Part shown: positions 1 to 7,249 of the stretch, piece after piece
Numbering within the stretch: position 1 is the first letter of the stretch
Layout: each line of letters opens with the position of its first letter
Assembly: GCA_051892195.1 (NCBI GenBank)
Contig: JBJFFZ010000139.1
Coordinates: 1-30,001, forward strand
Direction: 5' to 3'
Source: CAKQOE01 sp051892195
GTDB taxonomy: Bacteria; Bacillota; Clostridia; Peptostreptococcales; Anaerovoracaceae
Length of the DNA stretch: 30,001 nucleotides
Translations under genes and position numbers: made by a program
Notes under the pieces: generated by a model
Database searches by the model: none
The model's input: only the letters and a program-made list of their open reading frames with translations
What the model was told of the DNA's origin: nothing

Positions 1-100
1 TAAAAAACATATGTCAAGTATCGGCAGGACAGGATGATCGACGGTATTGCTGGTTTTTTCATACCCGGAACCGCAGTGTTTCTTTTTCTGAAATAGCAGA

Positions 101-134
101 AATCCCCTCCGGAATACAAACTCCGAAGGGGATT
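101..134 (-). terminator. Hairpin terminator downstream of etfA
   Basis: Two 13-base arms (101-113 and 122-134) pair at 12 of 13 positions around an 8-base loop, 13 bases past the etfA stop codon. On the minus strand the stem is followed by a broken T-rich stretch, so termination may be imperfect. The plus side is also T-rich, so the hairpin could serve a gene entering from the left as well. Bases 1-100 hold no gene that I can recognise. Confidence 0.65.
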
Positions 135-146
135 GATTTGTTTTAT

Positions 147-1130
147 TCAGTTTTTGTCCAGCTCCTCAATGAGCTTCGGAATCACTTCAAACAGATCGCC
201 CACAATACCGTAATCCGCAAAGTTGAAGATTGCTGCATACCGGTGGGTATTGATGGCAATCACGATATCGGACTCCCACATGCCCACAATGTGCTGGGTC
301 GCCCCTGAAATACCGCAGGCAATATAAATCTTCGGCTTTACCGTGGCACCTGCCTGTCCCACCTGGTGCTCAAAATCGATCCAGCCAAGATCCACAGCAA
401 CACGGGAGGCGCCCACCACGCCGTTCAGACGGTCCGCCAGCTTATAAATTATATCAAAGCCTTCCGGTCCGCCTACTCCGCGGCCTCCGGATACGATAAT
501 ATCCGCATCCGTCAGGGCTACCACTTTTTTGGCCACTGCGGCAACATTCCGAATCTGGGTCATCATATCCTCAGGTCCTGCGTCCGGCGTAACCTTCACG
601 ATATTTCCGACTCTGGCTTCGGACCGTTCCCCTTCCAGCACACCTGGCCGGGCCGTAACAATGGCAGGGCGAACTCCTTCCTTAAACACGATATTGCCGA
701 GAAAATTTCCTCCAAAGGATACCTTGTCTGCAGTAAGCCGTCCGTTCTCATCATAATAAACCCTGCCGCACTCGGCAATAATTCCGGTATCCAGTCTTGC
801 CGCGAGACGCGGCGCAAGATCTCTCCGGTCGAACACAGAGCCGAACAGCATTACAGAAGGATCATACCTTCTGATCAGTTTTTCAAGAACTTTTGTATAG
901 AGTTCATTATTATAGTCTTTAAAAAGAGGGTCATCCACAACAAAAACCGTATCAGCTCCCTGATAAATCAGCTCCTGCGCAAACCGCTCAACATCATCTC
1001 CAATAATTACTGCTGCCACATTTCCGCCGGAGTGGGCCGCCAGCTTTCTGGCGGCGCCCAGAATCTCGCCTGATACATTATGCAGCCTCTGAGACGAATG
1101 CTCCGCATACACCCATATATCCTCTGACAA
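147..1130 (-). CDS. etfA: Electron transfer flavoprotein alpha subunit (TTG start)
   Basis: This is the alpha subunit of the FAD-containing electron transfer flavoprotein, which takes electrons from acyl-CoA dehydrogenases in the cytoplasm. The 327-residue product has the usual length without an added ferredoxin domain. The N-terminal domain starts IWVYAEH. The C-terminal FAD-binding domain begins near residue 205 and carries VSGGRGVGGPEGF, then SGATQHIVGM, SDIVIAIN and ADYGIVGDLFEV, all family hallmarks. The start codon is TTG, chosen because GGAGG lies 8 bases upstream and no ATG is suitable. It follows the acyl-CoA dehydrogenase by 23 bp and is surely cotranscribed. The partner subunit EtfB, normally encoded just before etfA, is absent from the window. 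Whether this ETF is the bifurcating type cannot be settled from the alpha subunit alone. Confidence 0.95.
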   Translation of the reverse strand: MSEDIWVYAEHSSQRLHNVSGEILGAARKLAAHSGGNVAAVIIGDDVERFAQELIYQGADTVFVVDDPLFKDYNNELYTKVLEKLIRRYDPSVMLFGSVFDRRDLAPRLAARLDTGIIAECGRVYYDENGRLTADKVSFGGNFLGNIVFKEGVRPAIVTARPGVLEGERSEARVGNIVKVTPDAGPEDMMTQIRNVAAVAKKVVALTDADIIVSGGRGVGGPEGFDIIYKLADRLNGVVGASRVAVDLGWIDFEHQVGQAGATVKPKIYIACGISGATQHIVGMWESDIVIAINTHRYAAIFNFADYGIVGDLFEVIPKLIEELDKN

Positions 1131-1153
1131 CGATACTTCCTCCGATCTGTATA

Positions 1154-2308
1154 TTACTTTGCAGGTCTGTAATCAAAAACGCCGGAAGCGATAACCATCT
1201 GCTGAACCTGTGAGGTACCTTCATAGATTTCAGTGATCTTTGCATCTCTGTACATTCTTTCGATCGGTCTTTCTGCCATGTAGCCGTATCCGCCGTGGAA
1301 CTGAATTGCTTTTCTTGTAATGTCAACAGCGGCTTCTGATGCTGCCAGCTTTGCCATGGCAGCCTCTGACTTGTACATGAGGCCCTTGTCCTTGCAGTCT
1401 GCAGCTCTGTACACCAGCAGTCTTGCGGAATCCAGCTGCATCTTCAGTCTTGCGACTTCAAATCTCAGGGTATCCAGCTTTCCGAGCTTTACGCCGAACT
1501 GTTCTCTTTCCAGCATATAATCAACCATGAGGTCAAATGCGCCCTGTGCAATACCGAGAGCCTGGGCACCTACACCGATCCGTCCGCCGTCCAGTGTTTT
1601 CATTGCAATTTCGAAGCCCTGTCCTTCTTTGCCCAGGAGGCAGTCCTTTGGAACCTTTACATTGTCAAAGTGCATCTCAGCAGTCTGGGAAGAACGGATA
1701 CCCATCTTCTGTTCCAGCTTTCCTGTTGAAACGCCTTCTGATTCGGCATCAACAATAAATGCGGAAATACCCAGGTTGCCCTTGCTCTTGTCTGTCATCG
1801 CAAATACCAGATATGTACCTGCGATACCGCCGTTTGTTATGAACTTCTTGTGTGCGTTCAGTTCATAGTAGTCCCCTTTGTCCACAGCAGTAGCAAGCTG
1901 TCTGGAAGCATCTGTACCTGCATCCGGTTCTGTCAGGCAGAATGCGCCGATCTTCTTTCCTGTCATGAGATCAGGCAGCCACTTTTTCTTCTGTTCTTCC
2001 GTACCAAACATGTAAATCGGTCCGCCAACCAGAGAATTGTTTGCAGATACGATGATGGCAGTTGATGCGTCGCGCTTTGCGATTTCTTCAACAACTAACG
2101 CATAAGAAACATAATCCGTGTCCTGTCCGCCGTATTCCTTCGGGAACGGAAGCCCCAGGAATCCAAGCTCCGCCATTCTCTTCACGTTTTCGTGAGGGAA
2201 CAGGGCTTTCTTATCGTTTTCTGCAGCAACAGGGACTACAAACTCGTCTGCGAAAGCTGCTGCTTTATCTCTCCACGCGATCTGTTCTTCTGTTAATCTG
2301 AAATCCAT
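1154..2308 (-). CDS. Short-chain-type acyl-CoA dehydrogenase
   Basis: This flavoenzyme forms the alpha-beta double bond of an acyl-CoA and passes electrons to ETF; in clostridia the commonest member is butyryl-CoA dehydrogenase. The 384-residue product starts MDFRLTEEQ and has the N-terminal helical domain, the beta-domain motif CLTEPDAGTDAS, and the C-terminal helical domain with QFHGGYGYM. Glu363 in IYEGTSQVQ sits where the catalytic base of the butyryl/short-chain enzymes lies. The start at 2308 is preferred over an in-frame ATG at 2350 because GGGAGG lies about 8 bases before it. The bcd symbol is withheld because the usual crotonase, thiolase and hydroxybutyryl-CoA dehydrogenase neighbours are missing, so the chain-length and branched-chain specificity is open. 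No clear promoter is visible in the 87 bp behind sigF. Confidence 0.93.
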   Translation of the reverse strand: MDFRLTEEQIAWRDKAAAFADEFVVPVAAENDKKALFPHENVKRMAELGFLGLPFPKEYGGQDTDYVSYALVVEEIAKRDASTAIIVSANNSLVGGPIYMFGTEEQKKKWLPDLMTGKKIGAFCLTEPDAGTDASRQLATAVDKGDYYELNAHKKFITNGGIAGTYLVFAMTDKSKGNLGISAFIVDAESEGVSTGKLEQKMGIRSSQTAEMHFDNVKVPKDCLLGKEGQGFEIAMKTLDGGRIGVGAQALGIAQGAFDLMVDYMLEREQFGVKLGKLDTLRFEVARLKMQLDSARLLVYRAADCKDKGLMYKSEAAMAKLAASEAAVDITRKAIQFHGGYGYMAERPIERMYRDAKITEIYEGTSQVQQMVIASGVFDYRPAK

Positions 2309-2395
2309 TGTATAAACCTCCCGATTATTACTGTCTTCATTGATATACATATGTTTTTATTTTAACATTGTTTTGATGATTATGCTATCTATTTT

Positions 2396-3154
2396 TCAGT
2401 AAAATTCATCAGTCCCTGCAGAAAGACCTTTTCTCAGCCTGGCAAGCACCCGTTTTTCAATTCTGGAAACCTGAACCTGTGAGATTCCAAGGATTTCGCC
2501 GGTCCGCTGCTGTGTAAAATCACAATAATATCTGTAAAAAATCACATCCCGCTCCTGTTTTTCAAGACGTGAAAGCCGATCCTTCAGATCCAGCTTTGCA
2601 ATCCGAAGCTCTTCATTATCCTCAGCACTGACTGTTTTTTCACAGATTGCCGGAATCTGTTCTTCGTAGCTGCATAAGTTCTGTTCTGCACTGCGGGCAT
2701 TCATCAGATCTACGATTTCCTGACTGTCACAGTTCAGTATTTTCTGAAGCTCACTGATTCGGGGACTTCTTCCGTTCTTCTTTATGTAATCATCTTCTGC
2801 CTTCTTCATCCTGCCCAGCTCCTGCTTCAGCCGGCGGCTCATCCGGATTCTTCCTGTATCCCGCAGGTAACGCCGGATTTCTCCCATGATCACAGGTACC
2901 GCATAGGTAGAAAACATGACCTGAAAGGAAGGATCAAACCGGTCCACTGCCTTGATCAGCCCCACATATCCGATCTGAACCAGATCCTCGTATTCGGCTC
3001 CTCTGGCCTGAAACCTTGCTGCCAGAGATCGGACCAGTCCTGCGTTCTCCAGAACCAGCTGCTCTCTGGCCTCTGCACTGCCCTTTCTCACTGCCTGCAG
3101 AAGTCTGCCTGTCTCTTCCGGAGTACTGCGGCGGTTCAATGCCTCAGCCTTCAT
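2396..3154 (-). CDS. sigF: Forespore sigma factor SigF
   Basis: This is the RNA polymerase sigma factor (SpoIIAC) that starts forespore-specific transcription after asymmetric division. At 252 residues it has the normal length. It shows region 2 (YEDLVQIGYVGLIKAVDRFD, then FSTYAVPVIMGEIRRYLRD), region 3, and region 4 with the helix-turn-helix around QQRTGEILGISQVQVSRIEKR. Its ATG lies inside the end of spoIIAB with an 11-bp overlap and only a weak Shine-Dalgarno, which implies translational coupling. It is the third gene of the spoIIA operon. The protein should be held inactive by SpoIIAB until SpoIIAA is dephosphorylated. Confidence 0.96.
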   Translation of the reverse strand: MKAEALNRRSTPEETGRLLQAVRKGSAEAREQLVLENAGLVRSLAARFQARGAEYEDLVQIGYVGLIKAVDRFDPSFQVMFSTYAVPVIMGEIRRYLRDTGRIRMSRRLKQELGRMKKAEDDYIKKNGRSPRISELQKILNCDSQEIVDLMNARSAEQNLCSYEEQIPAICEKTVSAEDNEELRIAKLDLKDRLSRLEKQERDVIFYRYYCDFTQQRTGEILGISQVQVSRIEKRVLARLRKGLSAGTDEFY

Positions 3155-3587
3155 AACCCACGTCCAGCTGTTTTATCATCAGAACTTCTGTGCCTTTCCC
3201 AAAGACGGACTTTACCCTGACGTGGTCCATAAAGCTCTCCATAACTGTAAACCCCATACCGGACCGTTCTCCGTCTGTATTTGTGGAATACATGGGTTCC
3301 ATGGCAAGCTTCACATCCCTGATGCCGCAGCCCTGATCCCGGATTATTATAAGAAGACGCCCGTCTTCCTGAATTTCACATTCCATTGCAATGATCCCCT
3401 CTCCTCCGGCATAGCCATGAATCACACAATTGGACACCGCTTCCGATACAGCAGTCCGGATTTCCACCAGTTCATCCATGGTGGGATCCAGAGGCGTGAT
3501 AAACGCTGCCGCCGCACTTCTTGCAAACCCTTCGTTTTCCGGACAGCTGTCAAACTCAAGATGCATTTTCCTTTTTCTGATCTTCAT
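3144..3587 (-). CDS. spoIIAB: Anti-sigma F factor SpoIIAB (serine kinase)
   Basis: This GHKL-fold protein binds SigF and also phosphorylates SpoIIAA. The 147-residue product contains the N box (ETR-like stretch with Glu49 and Asn53), the G1 box DQGCGI at residues 84-89 and the G2 box GERSGMGF at residues 106-113, which form the ATP pocket. The start at 3587 is chosen because GGAGGAAT lies just upstream and because its ATGA overlaps the spoIIAA stop codon; an in-frame ATG 144 bases further upstream would run deep into spoIIAA. The overlaps on both sides show a tightly coupled operon, consistent with the need for fixed stoichiometry among the three proteins. Confidence 0.96.
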   Translation of the reverse strand: MKIRKRKMHLEFDSCPENEGFARSAAAAFITPLDPTMDELVEIRTAVSEAVSNCVIHGYAGGEGIIAMECEIQEDGRLLIIIRDQGCGIRDVKLAMEPMYSTNTDGERSGMGFTVMESFMDHVRVKSVFGKGTEVLMIKQLDVGYEG

Positions 3588-3946
3588 GAGCGGATTCCTC
3601 CCCTTGCTGTGATGTATTCCAGGGCCAGACTCTGGTTTCTGCTCTTTGGCACCATACCGAAGATCCCCGACAGCCCGAGAACCCTGCTGATATAGCTGCT
3701 GCCCGGAATCACCACAAGTGTCCCGTTCCATTTTCGGACCCTTTTGTACCGCCCCAGCACCAGTCCGATCCCTGAGCTGTCCATAAAAGACACCCCGGAA
3801 TAATCCATAATGAGATTCCGGACACGGTACTGTTCCATGGTTGCATCGATATCCTTGCGGATTCCGGATGCCGAATGATGGTCAATCTCCCCCGATAAAG
3901 CCGCAATGAGCGTTCCGTCCACAATTTCCATTTCCAGTTGATTCAT
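3584..3946 (-). CDS. spoIIAA: Anti-sigma F antagonist SpoIIAA
   Basis: This STAS-domain anti-anti-sigma factor releases SigF from SpoIIAB when unphosphorylated. The product is 120 residues, with the phosphorylation motif FMDSSGIGLVLGRYK. The serine pair is Ser57-Ser58, and Ser58 has the same number as the phosphoserine known from Bacillus subtilis. The start at 3946 is favoured over an upstream in-frame ATG (4012) because GGAGGATTAG precedes it directly and the protein then has family length. It is the first gene of the operon. I looked for the SigH-type promoter known for spoIIA in Bacillus and could not identify a convincing one between 3950 and 4080. Confidence 0.95.
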   Translation of the reverse strand: MNQLEMEIVDGTLIAALSGEIDHHSASGIRKDIDATMEQYRVRNLIMDYSGVSFMDSSGIGLVLGRYKRVRKWNGTLVVIPGSSYISRVLGLSGIFGMVPKSRNQSLALEYITARGGIRS

Positions 3947-4084
3947 TCTTCTAATCCTCCCTGCAGCAATCATTATATCCTTCCCCGAAAACCCCTTCCC
4001 CCTTTTATACACCCGATATTCTCCTTGTTTTCGACAAACTGCACGACATAGACCCGCCTGTGTTTCATGTCAGAAAATGCCACA

Positions 4085-4108
4085 GCCCCGTGCCGGACAG
4101 CACGGGGC
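4085..4108. terminator. GC-rich hairpin between modA and spoIIAA
   Basis: A perfect 9-bp stem (GCCCCGTGC with GCACGGGGC) encloses a 6-base loop. It has no long T tract. It lies downstream of the better mod terminator and upstream of spoIIAA, so it may act as a backstop against read-through into the sporulation operon or form part of the spoIIA leader. Confidence 0.5.
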
Positions 4109-4118
4109 CTATATACAG

Positions 4119-4159
4119 AAAAACCCGCCCGGGTGAGCATTCCGGGCGGGGTTTTCTTT
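4119..4159 (-). terminator. Terminator of the modBCA operon
   Basis: A 9-bp GC stem (4124-4132 with 4142-4150) is extended by A-T pairs at the base across a single bulged G. On the minus strand it is followed by TTTTTCTGT, the expected U tract. It lies 45-85 bases past the modA stop codon. Confidence 0.75.
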
Positions 4160-4162
4160 AAT

Positions 4163-4179
4163 ACCGGTGAATCACCGGT
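4163..4179. repeat. 17-bp perfect dyad after modA
   Basis: ACCGGTGA and TCACCGGT are perfect inverted arms around a single A, 25 bases after the modA stop. It has no T tract of its own and sits next to the mod terminator. It may be an accessory hairpin protecting the 3' end of the mRNA or a protein-binding dyad; the sequence does not decide. Confidence 0.45.
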
Positions 4180-4203
4180 TCTCATATGCTTTTTTTACTG
4201 TAA

Positions 4204-5058
4204 TTAAGCAGCCTTTGTGAAGCCTACTGCTTCGAATTCTGCCATAGCAGCATCAGACTGGAGGTAGTCGAGGAATGCCTGTGCAGCTTCCTGGTTTGCA
4301 GAGTTTGCCATAACAGCAGCAGGATAGATAACCTTCTTGCCAACTAATTCATCGCTTGCAGTGTCGATAACATCAAGACCTGCAGAGAAAGCATCTGTAG
4401 CATATACGATACCGCAGTCAGCAGCACCTGTAGATACCTGTGAAGTTACTTCCTTAACGTTTGTACCGTATGTTACAATACCCTTTGAAACCATGTCTGC
4501 TTCATCAAGACCGAGGTTTGTGAGGATTGCAGATGTGTACTGACCAACAGGAACGTCTGCGTTACCCATGCAGAAGATCAGGTCAGAAGCGCTCTGGGCA
4601 CCCTTGATTGCTGTTTCAAATTCAGCCCAGTTTGTAATTGTCTTTGTTGTTGTCGGAGAAACAACAAGAGCACACTTGTTCTGGAGAAGGTTGACTCTTG
4701 TACCCTGAGCTACATAGTTTGTACCTTCGTAACCTTCTGTAGCAGTCTCATCGATTGCGTTCATCTGCTTCTGTGCAGCTGAGATAAAGATATCGCAGTC
4801 AGCACCAGCCTGAATCTGAGTTAACAGAGTACCGGATGAATCGTAAGTCGGTGTGATTGTTACATTTGGATTGTCTGCAACATAGTTTGCAATTACCTTG
4901 TCTAATGACTCTGTCATTGAGGCAGCTGCTGAAACGTAAAGGGTAACAGGTTCAGCACTGACTGATGGTTCTGCAGACTGGTCTGCAGCGGTACCGCATG
5001 CACTTACTGATACGAGTAAGCCCAGCGCAAGACCGAGAGAAATAAGCTTTTTTTTCAT
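4204..5058 (-). CDS. modA: Molybdate-binding lipoprotein ModA
   Basis: This is the substrate-binding subunit of a molybdate/tungstate ABC importer, anchored to the outer face of the membrane. The 284-residue product has a lipoprotein signal peptide (MKKKLISLGLALGLL followed by VSVSAC, lipidated Cys21) and a Ser/Ala/Glu-rich linker. It then shows the ModA signatures VSAAASMTESL, GADCDIFISA, DVPVGQY and DCGIVYATDA, which line the oxyanion pocket. AAAGGAG lies about 9 bases before the ATG. It is the last gene of the mod operon, 129 bp after modC, unlike the common modA-B-C order. Codon choice looks different from its neighbours (GCA- and ACA-rich), as expected for a highly expressed binding protein. 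Confidence 0.94.
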   Translation of the reverse strand: MKKKLISLGLALGLLVSVSACGTAADQSAEPSVSAEPVTLYVSAAASMTESLDKVIANYVADNPNVTITPTYDSSGTLLTQIQAGADCDIFISAAQKQMNAIDETATEGYEGTNYVAQGTRVNLLQNKCALVVSPTTTKTITNWAEFETAIKGAQSASDLIFCMGNADVPVGQYTSAILTNLGLDEADMVSKGIVTYGTNVKEVTSQVSTGAADCGIVYATDAFSAGLDVIDTASDELVGKKVIYPAAVMANSANQEAAQAFLDYLQSDAAMAEFEAVGFTKAA

Positions 5059-5160
5059 TGGTTTGTTCTCCTTTGTAAAGAATAAAAATATTTTTTATAT
5101 TGAAATGAAGATCACCGTTTCCGGATTCCTTCTATTTCACAACCTGATCTGAAAACTGCG

Positions 5161-5181
5161 CAGCCCTCTTCGTCGGGGCTG
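5161..5181 (-). other. Small hairpin in the modC-modA spacer
   Basis: CAGCCC and GGGCTG form a 6-bp stem around a 9-base loop, 6 bases past the modC stop codon. On the minus strand it is followed by CGCAGTTTTCAG, too weak a T tract for an efficient terminator. It may set the ratio of modA to modBC mRNA by partial termination or by blocking 3' decay. I see no convincing separate promoter in the rest of the spacer (5059-5160), although that stretch is very AT-rich near 5085-5105. Confidence 0.4.
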
Positions 5182-5187
5182 GTCCGT

Positions 5188-6255
5188 CTAACTGGTCAAG
5201 AGCAGAATATCCTGAGGTGAAAAATCGATGAGGATCTTATCCCTTCCTGCGAACGGCTCCCACTCTGACTTCTGCACTCTGATGTTGAGCTCCGAATAAT
5301 CGGAGAATGACTTCCCGTCCTTCGGTTCTGCATGAAGAAGAAGGATCTCTTCATTCAGATTGTCAATGCTCTTTACAACGCGGAATTCCGCCGTGCACCT
5401 GCCCGGTTTCTCCACGGGCTTCATAAAGTGCGGACGGGCCGCCACATACTTTACATCCGCAGATGCCTGACACTCAAACACTGCATTCCAGTCTGTAACC
5501 TCGACATGATTCTGGTCGATATACTTGGCCCGGGAGAAGTTTCTGCATCCCGTAAGAAGTGCGCTCTGATAAGTCGGCGGATTCAGGAAAATGCTCTTCT
5601 TGTCTCCAAAGCAATCCACCTTTCCATCTGCCACCACAGCGATATGATCGCTGATCCGGTATACCTCATCTCTGTTGTGGGATACGATGATGGAGGTTCC
5701 TTCAAAGTCCTCTAAAACCCTCATGAGCTCCTGCTCCAGTTCCCATCTGAGGAAGCTGTCCAGAGCAGAAAACGGCTCATCCAGCATGAGAATGCTCGGC
5801 TTTGATACCATAATCCTCGCCAGCGCAACGCGCTGCTGCTGTCCTCCGGAAAGCTGGGCCGGACGATGCCGTTCCAGTCCCTCCAGATAAAACTTCTTCA
5901 TCATACTGCGGGCGGCTTCCTGCTTTTCCTTCTTGCTCAGCTCAAAAGCATTCATACCCGTCATGATGTTCTGTTCCACGGTCATATTCGGAAACAGCGC
6001 ATAGTTCTGAAAAAGAAGACCTACATGGCGTTCCTGAGGCGTCAGGTTGATCTTCTGCTCGCTGTCAAACAGAACTCTTCCATTTACAACAATTCTGCCC
6101 TCATCCGGGGTAACGATCCCGGCGATGCACTTCAGCGTCATGCTCTTTCCGCAGCCGGAAGCCCCTAAAAGAGCAAGCACCTCGTTTTCCGCTTTTAAAT
6201 CCATGTCGAGGGCAAATCCCCCGAAATCTTTCTTAACTCTGAATTCCAGTGACAT
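5188..6255 (-). CDS. modC: Molybdate ABC transporter ATPase ModC
   Basis: This is the ATP-hydrolysing subunit that powers molybdate import with ModB. In the 355-residue product Walker A is GASGCGKS (31-38), the Q-loop Gln is at 83, the ABC signature LSGGQ is at 135-139, Walker B ILMLDEP is at 155-161 and the switch His is at 193 (SHNRDEV). About 120 C-terminal residues follow the ATPase core and match in position the MOBE/TOBE oxyanion-sensing region of ModC, although I recognise no signature there. The ATG is three bases past the modB stop with AAGGGGGT before it. Sulfate or iron ATPases are alternatives on the ATPase alone; modA and modB decide for molybdate. Confidence 0.92.
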   Translation of the reverse strand: MSLEFRVKKDFGGFALDMDLKAENEVLALLGASGCGKSMTLKCIAGIVTPDEGRIVVNGRVLFDSEQKINLTPQERHVGLLFQNYALFPNMTVEQNIMTGMNAFELSKKEKQEAARSMMKKFYLEGLERHRPAQLSGGQQQRVALARIMVSKPSILMLDEPFSALDSFLRWELEQELMRVLEDFEGTSIIVSHNRDEVYRISDHIAVVADGKVDCFGDKKSIFLNPPTYQSALLTGCRNFSRAKYIDQNHVEVTDWNAVFECQASADVKYVAARPHFMKPVEKPGRCTAEFRVVKSIDNLNEEILLLHAEPKDGKSFSDYSELNIRVQKSEWEPFAGRDKILIDFSPQDILLLTS

Positions 6256-6258
6256 ATG

Positions 6259-6954
6259 CTACCCCCTTACTGCCACAGGACCGGCCTTCGATCTGGTTGC
6301 CTTGTCCTTCTTTTCCAGGAAGTTGACAGTCAGAAGCACCACAGAGGAAATCGCAAGGTTAATCATAACCCAGACGAAGGCTCCTGCCTCATCGTTGGTC
6401 CTCCAAAGCTGATATACGGTGGTTGAAATGGTAGCTGTCCGTCCAGGCGTATATCCTGCCACCATGCTCGTAGCACCGTATTCTCCCAGCGCTCTTGCAA
6501 AGGCCAGCACAACACCGGCGATAATCCCCTGCTTGCAGTACGGAATCATAATACGCCAGAAAATATATGTATTTGACAGCCCGAGAGTCTGAGCAGAATA
6601 TCTCAGCGTAATATCAAAGCTTTCAAAGGCTCCCCGCACGGTTCTGTACATGAGAGGGAACGCAACAACCGAAGAGGAAATAACTGCCGAATACCAGGTC
6701 ATTACCACCTTGAGGCTGAATTCCCGAAGCAGCATTCCTCCAAAAGGAGTGTTCGGAGCCAGAAGCATCAGAATAAAATAACCTACAACCGTAGGCGGAA
6801 GTACCATCGGGAGTGTCAGTACCACATCCAGCACACCCTTTACCAGTCTCGGAAGCCTGGCCACATAGTAGGCACAGAAAAGACCGGAAAAAAACACAAG
6901 AACCGCTGAAATCAATGCGATTCTTATGGAGTTCCATAGTGGAAACAGATCCAT
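6259..6954 (-). CDS. modB: Molybdate ABC transporter permease ModB
   Basis: This is the membrane channel subunit of the molybdate importer. The 231-residue, very hydrophobic product has five to six predicted membrane helices, starting with IALISAVLVFFSGLFCAYYV. The coupling-helix EAA-type motif near residues 143-165 contains ARALGEYGATSMVAG, the typical ModB/CysT form that docks on ModC. AAGGGG lies 8 bases before the ATG. It is the first gene of the operon; the leader of about 100 bases starts at the promoter at 7064-7092. Confidence 0.94.
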   Translation of the reverse strand: MDLFPLWNSIRIALISAVLVFFSGLFCAYYVARLPRLVKGVLDVVLTLPMVLPPTVVGYFILMLLAPNTPFGGMLLREFSLKVVMTWYSAVISSSVVAFPLMYRTVRGAFESFDITLRYSAQTLGLSNTYIFWRIMIPYCKQGIIAGVVLAFARALGEYGATSMVAGYTPGRTATISTTVYQLWRTNDEAGAFVWVMINLAISSVVLLTVNFLEKKDKATRSKAGPVAVRG

Positions 6955-7031
6955 ATCAAATCCCCTTTTCTAATCGTAAGCCCATTTTTTTTGGAAAATA
7001 AGCCATCGAATCATAAATAAACCAAAAAACA

Positions 7032-7062
7032 TGCAAAAGCGCAAGTCTAATGCACCTTTGCA
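7032..7062. promoter_or_regulatory. Dyad at the mod transcription start (candidate operator)
   Basis: Arms at 7032-7042 (TGCAAAAGCGC) and 7052-7062 (GCACCTTTGCA) pair at 9 of 11 positions as DNA, and at all 11 in RNA when two G-U pairs are allowed. The dyad starts two bases downstream of the mod -10 box and covers the expected start point near 7057. Its position fits a repressor operator, or a 5' mRNA hairpin. It does not resemble the ModE site as I remember it. Confidence 0.55.
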
Positions 7063-7063
7063 C

Positions 7064-7092
7064 AGTATAGCAAAGTCATTAATAATTTACAA
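7064..7092 (-). promoter_or_regulatory. Promoter of the modBCA operon
   Basis: On the minus strand the -35 box TTGTAA (7087-7092) and the -10 box TATACT (7064-7069) are separated by 17 bases. Transcription would begin near 7057, giving a leader of about 100 bases before modB. The dyad at 7032-7062 abuts it. Confidence 0.75.
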
Positions 7093-7190
7093 GCATTTTG
7101 TTTTTTTATATAAGGTTTTATTGGGTTTAATACGAAGAATCATATGAAAACCAGTGTATATTATTATCCTTTATTTTCAATACATTATCC

Positions 7191-7218
7191 TTGTTTATTT
7201 TTTTTATGAATATATAAT
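7191..7218 (+). promoter_or_regulatory. Promoter of the CLC transporter gene
   Basis: TTGTTT (7191-7196) and a perfect TATAAT (7213-7218) are spaced by 16 bases. The predicted start near 7225 gives a leader of about 60 bases that holds the hairpin at 7232-7247 and the 12-codon ORF at 7250-7288. Confidence 0.65.
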
Positions 7219-7231
7219 GTAAGAGATGTAC

Positions 7232-7247
7232 GGAGGCTCCTGCCTCC
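7232..7247 (+). promoter_or_regulatory. Hairpin masking a Shine-Dalgarno sequence
   Basis: GGAGG and CCTCC form a perfect 5-bp GC stem around a 6-base loop. The GGAGG is the only strong ribosome-binding sequence in the leader and would be hidden when the stem forms. The loop sequence could also pair over four bases with GAGT at 7273-7276, making a pseudoknot that presents or hides the site. Confidence 0.45.
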
Positions 7248-7249
7248 CC

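Noticed and set aside
3950..4080. SigH-type promoter for the spoIIA operon
   Set aside because: AGGAGAAT and a TATAAT occur here on the minus strand, but no pair of boxes has the expected consensus and spacing.
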